Shown: one piece after another, positions 1 through 6,048 of the stretch
How the letters are laid out: the number at the start of each line of letters is the position of its first letter
Numbering within the stretch: position 1 is the first letter of the stretch
From: Acidimicrobiia bacterium
GTDB taxonomy: Bacteria > Actinomycetota > Acidimicrobiia > Acidimicrobiales > Ilumatobacteraceae
Length of the DNA: 7,628 bases
NCBI GenBank assembly: GCA_013811855.1
Contig: JACCUL010000033.1
Location: 1-7,628 of the forward strand
Reading direction: 5' to 3'
Notes under the pieces: model-generated
Told to the model about the DNA's origin: nothing
What the model saw: the letters and a program-made list of their open reading frames with translations, nothing else
Database searches by the model: none
Made by a program: the position numbers and the translations under genes

Positions 1-828
1 TCGTTCCCCACCCCCGAACCCGTGACGCTCTCCGTCGAGATCGGCGCCGGGTCCATCGACATCACCGCGACGACCACGGACCGCACGGAGGTCGAGCTCG
101 TCCCGGCCCGCGCCGACGACGCCGACGCCATCGCCCTCATCGAGCAGACCCAGATCACCCATCGCGGCGACACCGTCGCGGTGCACGTGCCCAGCGGCCG
201 GCGATCGGGCTTCCTGCGCCGGACCCCCGAGATCGTTGCCAGGATCTCCGCCCCGGAGGGCTCGAAGCTGGAAGCGTCGGTGCGCTCGGCCGACGTCCGT
301 TGCCGCGGTCGGCTGGGCGACGCTCGGGTGAGCTCGAGCTCCGGTGACGTGTCGCTCGGCGAGGTCGACGGCAACCTGCGCAGCAACGCCGCCAGTGGCG
401 ACCTTCACGTCGACGTCTGCGGCGGTGACGTCTGGGCGCAGTCGGCGTCGGGCGACATCCGTCTCGGCGCAGTCGCCGGCGATGCCGAGGTCAAGACCGC
501 GTCCGGCGACGTCACGATCGACGCCGCGGGGAGGTCGGCCACCATCCGCACCGCGTCGGGCGACGTCTGCGTCGACGGGATCTGCGCCGGCCGCACGTCC
601 ATCACCGGTGTCTCCGGCGACGTCCGTACGAGCGTCGTTCCCGGCATGGCCGTCTGGCTCGACGTCAACACGCTCAGCGGCGACGTCCACTCGACCCTCG
701 ATCCCCCGACGAACGAGATCCCGTCCGAGCAGACCCTCGAGCTCGCCATCCAGACCGTGAGCGGCGACATCGCCATCACCACCGGCGCCCGCCGCGCCGA
801 CTGCCCGACCCGAAAGGACACACCATGA
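1..828 (+). CDS. DUF4097-type beta-strand repeat protein (5' end outside window)
   Basis: The reading frame is open from base 1 and starts before the window. The upstream residues SFPTPEP continue into VTLSVEIGAGSIDI, the usual opening of DUF4097 proteins, so the GTG at 22 is probably internal and only a few codons are missing. Numbering from that GTG, the C-terminal two-thirds is a regular repeat in which the Asp of an (S)GD(V/I/L) turn recurs every 18 residues (91, 109, 127, 145, 163, 181), then at 200, 221 and 249. Weaker GD turns lie half-way (100, 136, 154). This pattern predicts a right-handed beta-helix or beta-roll. There is no transmembrane segment in the visible part; a signal peptide is unlikely given how little is missing. 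Family members are called putative adhesins, but their biochemical role is not established. The stop codon overlaps the next start in an ATGA, so the two are probably translationally coupled. Family assignment is firm; function is unknown. Confidence 0.85.
   Translation, partial: SFPTPEPVTLSVEIGAGSIDITATTTDRTEVELVPARADDADAIALIEQTQITHRGDTVAVHVPSGRRSGFLRRTPEIVARISAPEGSKLEASVRSADVRCRGRLGDARVSSSSGDVSLGEVDGNLRSNAASGDLHVDVCGGDVWAQSASGDIRLGAVAGDAEVKTASGDVTIDAAGRSATIRTASGDVCVDGICAGRTSITGVSGDVRTSVVPGMAVWLDVNTLSGDVHSTLDPPTNEIPSEQTLELAIQTVSGDIAITTGARRADCPTRKDTP
286..786 (+). repeat. 54-bp periodic coding repeat (18-residue beta-helix coils)
   Basis: Within the DUF4097 gene the codons for (S)GD(V/I/L) recur every 54 bp (Asp codons at 292, 346, 400, 454, 508 and 562), then with looser spacing at 619, 682 and 766. 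The DNA around them is similar (GGCGACGTC-like) but the rest of each unit has diverged. This looks like an old internal duplication kept for protein structure rather than a recent tandem expansion. Confidence 0.75.
813..818 (+). promoter_or_regulatory. Ribosome binding site of the 45-residue microprotein
   Basis: AAAGGA lies 6 nt before the ATG at 825. It is the clearest Shine-Dalgarno-like sequence in the window and selects the ATG at 825 over the in-frame ATG at 834. Because 825-828 is ATGA, translation is also likely coupled to the upstream gene. Confidence 0.65.
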
Positions 829-962
829 ACCCGATGAGCCTCGAACTCACCCGTCAGCTCGCCCAAGACCGCGCCACGGAGCTGCGCCGGCACGCCGGCC
901 GCCGGCGCACCGTCGACGTCACCGACCCCGTTCGTCCTCGGACATCTCGCCGCGACGGGTGA
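825..962 (+). CDS. Small basic helical protein, 45 aa, coupled to DUF4097 gene
   Basis: This short gene begins MNPMSLELTRQLAQDRATEL and ends with an Arg-rich tail (RPRTSRRDG) before a TGA at 960-962. Residues 5-28 can form a single amphipathic basic helix of the type '(L)AxxRxxELRRxAxRRR'. Tiny proteins of this kind are common and mostly uncharacterised in actinobacteria. Support for a real gene comes from a good Shine-Dalgarno sequence (AAAGGA, 6 nt spacing), the ATGA overlap with the preceding stop, and the gene filling almost exactly the space before the next promoter. No Cys, signal peptide or membrane segment is present. The basic helix could bind nucleic acid or a membrane surface, but nothing in the sequence decides this. 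Confidence 0.65.
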   Translation: MNPMSLELTRQLAQDRATELRRHAGRRRTVDVTDPVRPRTSRRDG

Positions 963-999
963 TCCGCGGCGCACGACCTCGGACGCCGACCAGCCGATC

Positions 1000-1005
1000 T
1001 ACGAT
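1000..1005 (+). promoter_or_regulatory. Putative -10 element, leaderless start at 1014
   Basis: TACGAT (TAnnnT type) lies 8 nt before the GTG at 1014, which would place the transcription start at or within 1-2 nt of the start codon. No Shine-Dalgarno sequence precedes the GTG. The -35 region about 17 bp upstream (around 977-982) does not resemble TTGACA, so the call rests on the -10 and its spacing, which recurs before serA and the SCP2 gene. Confidence 0.45.
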
Positions 1006-1013
1006 GCCGGCTC

Positions 1014-1415
1014 GTGGGATTTCGCCGGAGGTTGCGACGGATCAAGCGGTTCATGTTCCTCGGCGCGGTGACCGGCAGCGTGGCCGCCGCGCTGCAGGCC
1101 CGAGCCAAGAGCCGTCACCAGCCGCTCCCATCCAGCGGCACCTCGGCCCCGACCTGGCCCCCGCTGCAGCCGACCTCAACCCCCGCCTCGACCACCCTGC
1201 CCGCCGAGCCGAGCGCCACCGGCACGGGCTGGGTCGAGCCCGTCGACGGCGCCTGCCCGGCGAGCCACCCGGTCAAGGGCAACGCCCAATCGGGCATCTA
1301 CCACGTGCCCGGCGGGCGGTTCTACGAACGCACCCGCCCCGAGCGCTGCTACGTCGACGCCGTGGCGGCCGAGGCCGACGGCTTCCGGGCCGCCAAGGGT
1401 GCAGGTCAGTCGTGA
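1014..1415 (+). CDS. Sunset-domain-like Cys/His protein with N-terminal membrane anchor
   Basis: The 133-residue product has three parts. Residues 1-12 are strongly basic (RRRLRRIKR); 13-27 form a short hydrophobic segment that could be a single membrane anchor with the basic end inside. Residues about 30-75 are a Pro/Ser/Thr-rich linker containing a WPPL motif often seen in actinobacterial anchored proteins. Residues 81-128 are a compact domain with CPASHPVKGN, then IYHVPGGRFYERTRPERC, then an Ala-rich helix. This matches the small 'sunset' domain found at the end of many bacterial secreted or anchored proteins. C81, H85, H97 and C112 could bind a metal, but that is inference. The GTG at 1014 is favoured by the TACGAT hexamer; the ATG at 1053 is an alternative but would remove the basic segment. 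The stop overlaps the ferredoxin start (GTGA at 1412-1415). Function is unknown. Confidence 0.75.
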   Translation: MGFRRRLRRIKRFMFLGAVTGSVAAALQARAKSRHQPLPSSGTSAPTWPPLQPTSTPASTTLPAEPSATGTGWVEPVDGACPASHPVKGNAQSGIYHVPGGRFYERTRPERCYVDAVAAEADGFRAAKGAGQS

Positions 1416-1603
1416 AGGTCGTCGTCGACTACGACGTGTGCGCCTCCACCGGCGCCTGCATGCAGGTGTGCCCGGAGGTGTTCGAGGTCCGCGCCGACGG
1501 CTTCCTGTACGTCCTGCAGGACGAGCCGGGGCCCGAGTTGCACGACCGGGTGCGCGAGGCCGCCGACCTCTGCCCGACGGCGGCGATCAGCCTGGCCGAG
1601 TGA
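1412..1603 (+). CDS. Small ferredoxin, probably [3Fe-4S] P450-type
   Basis: The 63-residue product begins MKVVVDYDVC and is the usual length for soluble single-cluster actinobacterial ferredoxins. Cys ligands are C10, C16, C20 (followed by Pro21) and C54 (in CPTAAI). The residue that would be the second Cys of a [4Fe-4S] motif is Thr13 (C-A-S-T-G-A-C-M-Q-V-C-P). This three-ligand layout is typical of the [3Fe-4S] ferredoxins that pass electrons to cytochromes P450 and other oxygenases. The GTG at 1412 is chosen because the iron-sulfur fold starts within a few residues; the frame stays open far upstream but that stretch overlaps the sunset-domain gene and has no family features. A weak GCAGG lies 6 nt before the start, and the GTGA overlap suggests coupling. 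No P450 or ferredoxin reductase gene is in the window, so its partner is unknown. Confidence 0.88.
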   Translation: MKVVVDYDVCASTGACMQVCPEVFEVRADGFLYVLQDEPGPELHDRVREAADLCPTAAISLAE

Positions 1604-1715
1604 TTGCGGTGAGGTCGAACAGCTCACTGCGCAACGGTTGCCTTCGGCTGCTGGCGCAGCCGAAGAAGCAGGCCGTGATGATTGAGGCCTCGCCTGGCGG
1701 CTCGGCCTCTGCCGA
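1604..1715 (+). promoter_or_regulatory. Structured non-coding leader between ferredoxin gene and pyrF
   Basis: This 112-bp gap has no plausible gene but holds a chain of inverted repeats. H1 pairs 1606-1613 with 1623-1630 (8 bp, one G-U). H2 pairs 1642-1651 with 1656-1665 (10 bp, perfect, 4-nt loop). H3 pairs 1684-1689 with 1704-1709. H4 pairs 1701-1706 with 1711-1716 (CTCGGC/GCCGAG, 4-nt loop). H3 and H4 share bases, so only one can form, and H4 includes the first base of the pyrF start codon. A further pairing, 1628-1632 with 1654-1658, competes with H1 and H2. The arrangement could be an attenuator or translational switch for pyrF, or a terminator followed by chance structure; the regulatory reading is inference. 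Confidence 0.4.
1642..1665 (+). terminator. Strong hairpin without U-tract (possible terminator)
   Basis: CTTCGGCTGC and GCAGCCGAAG form a perfect 10-bp stem around a TGGC loop, 38 nt after the ferredoxin stop. No T-run follows on either strand, so it is not a classical intrinsic terminator. Tailless hairpins of this kind have been proposed to terminate or pause transcription in GC-rich actinobacteria. It could equally be one element of the pyrF leader. Confidence 0.35.
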
Positions 1716-2552
1716 GTGACCCCGTTGGGGTTCCACGAACGGCTCGCCCTCGGATGGGCGGCCTCCGGCTCGATGCTGTGCGTCGGGCTGGACCCCGATC
1801 CAGCCCGCATGCCGGCGCCGCTCCAGGGTGCGCCGGACGCCGCGTTGCGCTTCTGCCGGGCGATCGTCGACGCCACCGCCGATCTCGTGTGCGCCTTCAA
1901 GCCGCAGTTCGCCCACTTCGCGGCGCAGCGGGCCGAGCCGCAGCTCGAAGCGCTGTGCACGTACATCCGCGACCGCTACCCGCACGTCGTACTGGTCCTC
2001 GACGCCAAGCGCGGCGACGTCGGTTCGACCGCCGAGCAGTACGCCGTGGAGGCGTTCGGTCGCTACGGGGCCGACGCCGTGACCGTCAACCCGTACCTCG
2101 GGACCGACGCCGCCGAGCCGTTCCTGCGCCAGGGCGGGGTCCTCGCGCTGTGCCGCACGAGCAACCCGGGGAGCAACGACGTCCAGGACCTGAGCGTCGA
2201 CGGCGAGCCGCTGTACGTGCGGGTGGCCCGCATGGTGGCCGAGCGCTGGGCCCCGCACGGCGACTGCGGCCTCGTCGTCGGTGCGACGTACCCCGAACAG
2301 CTCCGCATCGTGCGAGAAGTGGCCGGTGAGCTGCCGATCCTCGTCCCCGGCGTCGGCACGCAGGGCGGCGACGTCGCCGCCGCCGTGCAAGCGGGCGTCA
2401 CGGCGGACGGCTCCGGTCTGCTCGTGAGCGCATCGCGCTCGATCCTCTACGCCGCCGCCGACGACACGTTCGCGACCGCCGCCCGCACGGCTGCGATCGC
2501 GCTGCGCGACGCCATCATTGAGGCCGTCAAGCCGAGAGTGCTCGGACCGTGA
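1716..2552 (+). CDS. pyrF: Orotidine 5'-phosphate decarboxylase, type 2
   Basis: This enzyme converts orotidine 5'-monophosphate to UMP and CO2, the last step of de novo UMP synthesis, in the cytoplasm. The 278-residue length and the order of motifs fit the long (type 2) PyrF subfamily common in actinobacteria. Visible motifs are CVGLDPDP (D26), AFKPQFAHF (K62), the catalytic LDAKRGDVGSTA (D96, K98, D101), VNPYLG, TSNPGS, LVVGATYPEQL, LVPGVGTQGGD (phosphate loop) and SASRSILYA. The GTG at 1716 is the first possible start after an in-frame TGA at 1683-1685; it has no convincing Shine-Dalgarno sequence and lies at the base of a hairpin. A TTG at 1725 is a weaker alternative. No other pyrimidine gene is adjacent. 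The last 26 bp overlap the 3' end of serA on the opposite strand. Confidence 0.95.
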   Translation: MTPLGFHERLALGWAASGSMLCVGLDPDPARMPAPLQGAPDAALRFCRAIVDATADLVCAFKPQFAHFAAQRAEPQLEALCTYIRDRYPHVVLVLDAKRGDVGSTAEQYAVEAFGRYGADAVTVNPYLGTDAAEPFLRQGGVLALCRTSNPGSNDVQDLSVDGEPLYVRVARMVAERWAPHGDCGLVVGATYPEQLRIVREVAGELPILVPGVGTQGGDVAAAVQAGVTADGSGLLVSASRSILYAAADDTFATAARTAAIALRDAIIEAVKPRVLGP

Positions 2553-4092
2553 TGATGCCGGGAGCCTGACGGAGGGCGTCGATGGTCGCCGTCGGCACGA
2601 CCGACGTCGGCGCGATCAACATCACCGCGGTGCCGGTGCCCTCGGCCCGACCGACGTCCATGTCGGCGATGTTGATCCCGGCGTCGCCGAGGAGCGTGCC
2701 GACGGTGCCGATCACGCCCGGGCGGTCGTCGTTGGTCACCATCACCATGTTGTCCGCCGGTGGGACGTCGAACGAGTGGTCGTCGATGCGGACGATCCGG
2801 TGCTCGGCGCGGCGGCCGGCCAACGTGCCGCTGACGGCGTGCTCGCCGCCCGAGACGGTGATCAGGTTGACGAAGTCGGTGGAGCTGGTGGAGCTGACCT
2901 CGCGCACGTCGATGCCGTGATCGCGGGCCCGTTGCGGGGCGTTGACGAACGTGACCGGGTCGTCGCTGACGTGGCCGAACAATCCCTTCAGGACGGCCAG
3001 CCCGACGATCCGCACGTCGTGGGCGCCGATCTCACCCTCGACGCAGATCTCCACGGTCCGTGGCAGCTCGGGGACGAGCGACCCGAAGAGCCGTCCCAGG
3101 CGTTCCGCCAGGGGGAGGAACGGGCGCACCGACTCGTCAGCCTCGGCTGCTGAGAGGTTGACGGCGAAGGGCACGAACTCGCCGGCCAGTGCCAGGAGGA
3201 CCATGTCGGCGATGGTGTCGCCGGCCTTGTCCTGGGCCTCGCGGGTGCTAGCCCCGAGATGGGGGGTGACGACGACCGACGAGAACGCGAAGAGCGGGGA
3301 CTCGGTGATCGGCTCGCCGTCGAAAACGTCGAGCGCGGCGCCGGCGACGACGCCGTCGCGGATGCACTCGGCCAGCGCCACCTCGTCGACGATGCCGCCG
3401 CGGGCGGCGTTGACGATGCGCAGTGTCGGCTTGGCCTTGAGCAACAGGTCGCGCCCGATGAGCCCGATCGTCTCGGGCGTCCGCGGCAGGTGGATGGTCA
3501 GGAAGTCGGCCTCGGCGACGACCTGGTCGAGCGCCAGCAGCTCGACGCCCAGGAGGTGGGCTCGTTCGGACGACACGAACGGGTCGAACCCGACGAGGCG
3601 CATGCCGAAGCCCTTGGCCCGGTCGGCGACCAGCTTGCCGATGCGACCGAGGCCGACGATGCCGAGCGTCTTGTCCGAGAGCTCGACGCCCTCCCACCGG
3701 GCCCGCTCCCAGCGGCCGGCGACGAGCGCGGCGTGGGCCTGGGGGACGTTGCGGGCCTGCGCCAGCAGCAGGGCCATGGTGTGCTCGGCGGCGGAGACGA
3801 TGTTGCTCTGCGGCGCGTTGACGACCATGACGCCGCGCCGGGTGGCGGCGTCGACGTCGACGTTGTCGAGGCCGATGCCGGCGCGGCCGACGACGATCAG
3901 CTCCGGGGCGGCGGCCAGCACCGCATCGGTGACCTGGGTCGCCGAGCGGATGATCAGCGCCTGGGCGCCGGCGATCGCCGCCAGCAGCTCGTCCGAGGAT
4001 GGATCGCGACGGATGTCGACGTCGTGCCCGGCCAACCTGAGCTGGTCCAGTCCACCTTCGGCGATCTCCTCGGTCACGAGCACGCGGGCCAT
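2527..4092 (-). CDS. serA: D-3-phosphoglycerate dehydrogenase, long form
   Basis: This enzyme oxidises 3-phosphoglycerate to 3-phosphohydroxypyruvate with NAD+, the first step of serine synthesis. At 521 residues it matches the long class seen in mycobacteria. Substrate-binding segments lie at about 1-95 and 285-310; the nucleotide-binding domain at about 96-284 has VGRAGIGLDNVD, GLGRIG (G147, G149, G152) and an Asp at 170 for the NAD ribose. The catalytic set is R231 (NAARGGIVDE), E260 (DGEP) and H278 (TPHLGAST). An intervening ASB-type domain covers about 315-440. A C-terminal ACT domain starts near 447 (MVMVTNDDRPGVIGTVGTLL), which in this class mediates serine feedback inhibition. The ATG at 4092 begins MARVLVTEE, the expected N-terminus. 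No Shine-Dalgarno is present, but TAGCGT sits 8 nt upstream. It is divergent from the membrane protein operon and convergent with pyrF. Confidence 0.97.
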   Translation of the reverse strand: MARVLVTEEIAEGGLDQLRLAGHDVDIRRDPSSDELLAAIAGAQALIIRSATQVTDAVLAAAPELIVVGRAGIGLDNVDVDAATRRGVMVVNAPQSNIVSAAEHTMALLLAQARNVPQAHAALVAGRWERARWEGVELSDKTLGIVGLGRIGKLVADRAKGFGMRLVGFDPFVSSERAHLLGVELLALDQVVAEADFLTIHLPRTPETIGLIGRDLLLKAKPTLRIVNAARGGIVDEVALAECIRDGVVAGAALDVFDGEPITESPLFAFSSVVVTPHLGASTREAQDKAGDTIADMVLLALAGEFVPFAVNLSAAEADESVRPFLPLAERLGRLFGSLVPELPRTVEICVEGEIGAHDVRIVGLAVLKGLFGHVSDDPVTFVNAPQRARDHGIDVREVSSTSSTDFVNLITVSGGEHAVSGTLAGRRAEHRIVRIDDHSFDVPPADNMVMVTNDDRPGVIGTVGTLLGDAGINIADMDVGRAEGTGTAVMLIAPTSVVPTATIDALRQAPGIITVRALSA

Positions 4093-4100
4093 TGCTGGAA

Positions 4101-4106
4101 ACGCTA
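4101..4106 (-). promoter_or_regulatory. Putative -10 element for leaderless serA
   Basis: On the minus strand TAGCGT ends 8 nt before the serA ATG (4092), the same distance as before the genes at 1014 and 7192. No Shine-Dalgarno lies in the gap. The -35 region falls in the 12-bp tandem repeat and does not clearly match TTGACA, which may mean that an activator is involved. Confidence 0.45.
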
Positions 4107-4124
4107 ACGCTGGGAGGTCAGGCC

Positions 4125-4148
4125 TCGTCGGATGGATCGTCGGATGGA
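4125..4148 (+). repeat. Perfect 12-bp tandem repeat in divergent promoter region
   Basis: TCGTCGGATGGA occurs twice with no gap (4125-4136 and 4137-4148) and the match ends abruptly on both sides. It lies in the 70-bp space between the divergent starts at 4092 and 4163, where the -35 regions of both promoters would be. It could be a pair of operator half-sites about one helical turn apart, or a chance slippage duplication. Confidence 0.8.
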
Positions 4149-4150
4149 AC

Positions 4151-4156
4151 TACCGT
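4151..4156 (+). promoter_or_regulatory. Putative -10 element of the membrane protein-GNAT-racemase operon
   Basis: TACCGT lies 6 nt before the GTG at 4163. A TCGGAT at 4128-4133 is 17 bp upstream but is a poor -35 match and lies inside the tandem repeat. The C-only gap before the GTG offers no Shine-Dalgarno, consistent with a leaderless or near-leaderless message. Confidence 0.4.
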
Positions 4157-4162
4157 CCCCCC

Positions 4163-5323
4163 GTGCCCGGTGACGCGATCGAGGCCACCGAGCGCTGGTT
4201 CGTCCACCGCGGGCTCCCCCACTTCGTCGAACGCCACGACAGCGCGGCCCAGATCTGGGGGCGGGCCCTCCCGCTGCTGGTGGTCGCCTACCTCCTCCTC
4301 GGACTCAATGCGCTCGACCTGTTCGACTGGTCGATCCTCGAGAACCTCGGCGCGGTCGCGTTCGTGCTTGCCGTGCTTGTCGTGACGTGGGTCGTCGCCA
4401 ACCTCGTTCGTGGTCGCCGGGCACTGGAGCGGCCACGCGAGGTCGGCATGGCGGAGCTCGCCGTGTTCATCGTCGCCCCGGCCATCCCGTCGATCCTGTT
4501 CGGGCAGTGGGCCGACGGGCTGGAGACCGCCATCGAGGCCGTCGTCATCCTGGCCATCCTCTGGGCGATCACGAGCTACGGCGTGCCGTCCCTGGTGCGC
4601 TGGGCCGGCGGGCGGGCGCTCGGCCAGCTCGCCCTGCTCTTCAACCTCGTCGTGCGAGCCCTGCCGCTGCTCCTGCTGTTCACGACGTTCCTGTTCATCA
4701 ACGCCGAGGTGTGGCAGGTCGCCGGCACACTCAACGGGATCGCCTACCTGCTTGTGCTCGGCATCTTCTTCGTCCTCGGCGCCGTGTTCATCCTCTCGCG
4801 GGTGCCGACGTTCATGCGCCGGCTCAACGCCTTCGACTCGTGGGCCGAGATCGGCGAGCTCGTCGGTGGCACACCGGCGGCCGAGGTGTGCGCCCGCCTC
4901 GCCCATCCGCCCGACGAGGTGCCCCACCCCGGCCGGCCGACGATCCGCCAGCGGTTCAACATCGGGATGGTGACGATCTTCTCGCAGGCCATCCAGATCA
5001 CGCTCGTCGCCCTGACGCTCACCGGCTTCTTCGTGCTCTTCGGCGTGCTCGCCATCCCGGAGGACACGATCGCCGCGTGGACGGGCCTCGAGACGGTCCA
5101 CGTCATGCAGCAGTTTGACCTCGGCGGTCGCACGGCCGTGCTCAGCGAACCGTTGATCCGAGTGGCCGCCTTCCTCGGCGCTTTCACGGGCATGTACTTC
5201 ACGGTCCTGCTGTCCACCGACGCGACGTACCGCGAGGAGTTTGCCGAGGACGTCGGCCCCCAGTTGCGCCAAGCTCTCGCCGTGCGCTGCGTCTACCGGG
5301 AAGCGCGAACTTCGGTCGCATGA
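4163..5323 (+). CDS. Conserved polytopic membrane protein of unknown function
   Basis: The 386-residue product starts MPGDAIEATERWFVHRGLPHF, a short cytoplasmic-looking segment (ERWFxxRGxPHFxE) that I believe recurs in a family of uncharacterised actinobacterial membrane proteins. Hydrophobic segments lie at about 35-51, 60-80, 97-113, 122-140, 157-180 and 190-211. A hydrophilic domain follows at about 213-270, then segments at about 275-298 and 331-350, giving roughly eight helices. Buried-charge or motif patterns of known transporters, ATPases or proteases are not visible. The frame stays open upstream across the antisense of serA, but the GTG at 4163 is the first start consistent with the divergent serA promoter, and TACCGT precedes it. 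Its stop overlaps the next start in ATGA (5320-5323), so it is the first gene of a coupled operon with the acyltransferase and the racemase-family enzyme. Existence is near certain; function is not known. Confidence 0.85.
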   Translation: MPGDAIEATERWFVHRGLPHFVERHDSAAQIWGRALPLLVVAYLLLGLNALDLFDWSILENLGAVAFVLAVLVVTWVVANLVRGRRALERPREVGMAELAVFIVAPAIPSILFGQWADGLETAIEAVVILAILWAITSYGVPSLVRWAGGRALGQLALLFNLVVRALPLLLLFTTFLFINAEVWQVAGTLNGIAYLLVLGIFFVLGAVFILSRVPTFMRRLNAFDSWAEIGELVGGTPAAEVCARLAHPPDEVPHPGRPTIRQRFNIGMVTIFSQAIQITLVALTLTGFFVLFGVLAIPEDTIAAWTGLETVHVMQQFDLGGRTAVLSEPLIRVAAFLGAFTGMYFTVLLSTDATYREEFAEDVGPQLRQALAVRCVYREARTSVA

Positions 5324-6048
5324 GCAGCTCGACGACCGACGACGGGCTGGAGATCCGCGAGCTCGTCGACGCCACCGAGATGCAACGCGTCGTCATGGTC
5401 TTCACGCAGGTCTGGGGGTCGATCACGCCCCTCGTCGGCACCGAGCTGCTACGGGCCATCCAGCACTCGGGCGGCTACGTGGCCGCGGCGTACCACGCCG
5501 ACCAGATCGTCGGTGGGTCGCTCGGCTTTCTCGCCCGACACCGCGGCGAGGACGCGCTGCACAGCCACATCACCGGCGTGCTGCCCGGGGTGCGCCACAC
5601 CGGCCTCGGTCGGGCGATGAAGCTGCACCAGCGGAGTTGGGCGGCCGATCATGACCTCGCGTGGGTGACGTGGACGTTCGACCCGTTGGTGCGCCGCAAC
5701 GCCTGGTTCAACATCCGCGTGCTCGGCGCCGACGTCGACGAATACCTCGTCGACTTCTACGGGACGATGGACGACTCCATCAACCTGGGACGCGACGAGA
5801 GCGACCGCCTGCTCATGGCGTGGGCGACGTCCGGACCGCTGCCCGACCGGGCCGCCGAGGACGAGACCGCGCCCTCCGGAACCTCGCTCGTGGCGACGCC
5901 CGAGGACATCGTCGTGCTGCGCCGCACGGATCGCCAGGCCGCGGTCGCCTGGCGGCGGCGGGTCCGTCAGGAGCTGAGCACGCCGATGGCCGACGGGGCG
6001 TCGGTCGTCGGCTTCACCCGTGACGGCCAGTACGTGGTCCGGCGGTGA
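5320..6048 (+). CDS. GNAT-family acyltransferase, COG3375-like
   Basis: The 242-residue product has one GNAT fold. The acyl-CoA binding motif is at residues 83-98, HITGVLPGVRHTGLGR, with the R-x-x-G-x-G phosphate loop at R92-G97. Downstream segments WTFDPL (118-123) and RNAWFNIRVLG (126-136), then ESDR (160-163), are marks of the COG3375 group of predicted acyltransferases. Genes of this group are often found beside enolase-superfamily NSAR/OSBS genes, as here. In the described D-to-L amino acid pathway of a Geobacillus species, a GNAT enzyme succinylates a D-amino acid from succinyl-CoA before racemisation, so that is a reasonable role; the acyl donor and acceptor cannot be read from the sequence. 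The ATG at 5320 overlaps the upstream stop (ATGA) and the 3' end overlaps the next start (GTGA), implying strict co-translation. The region after about 165 is less conserved and Arg-rich. Confidence 0.85.
   Translation: MSSSTTDDGLEIRELVDATEMQRVVMVFTQVWGSITPLVGTELLRAIQHSGGYVAAAYHADQIVGGSLGFLARHRGEDALHSHITGVLPGVRHTGLGRAMKLHQRSWAADHDLAWVTWTFDPLVRRNAWFNIRVLGADVDEYLVDFYGTMDDSINLGRDESDRLLMAWATSGPLPDRAAEDETAPSGTSLVATPEDIVVLRRTDRQAAVAWRRRVRQELSTPMADGASVVGFTRDGQYVVRR

Noticed and set aside
959..1411. N-terminal extension of the ferredoxin to a GTG at 959
   Set aside because: The extension is an Arg/Pro-rich out-of-frame reading of the sunset-domain gene; known ferredoxins of this type are about 63 residues and start just before the first Cys.
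1606..1665. Possible tRNA, because of a GGTCGAAC stretch inside a stem
   Set aside because: No acceptor stem, anticodon arm or D-arm can be fitted around it; the stems are simple tandem hairpins.
1587..2390. 267-residue minus-strand frame opposite pyrF
   Set aside because: Covered by pyrF, which has all its catalytic motifs; the antisense product is Arg/Gly/Ala/Val-rich without motifs.
3259..4107. 282-residue plus-strand frame opposite serA
   Set aside because: Asp/Gly/Arg-rich low-complexity translation typical of antisense frames in high-GC DNA; fully covered by serA.
2942..4162. Long plus-strand open frame running antisense to serA into the membrane protein gene
   Set aside because: It is the GC-rich shadow of serA; the translation is Ser/Thr/Arg-rich with no family features, and serA on the other strand has every catalytic motif.
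4118..5272. 384-residue minus-strand frame opposite the membrane protein gene
   Set aside because: Highly charged repetitive translation; the plus strand encodes regular hydrophobic helices and a coupled operon.
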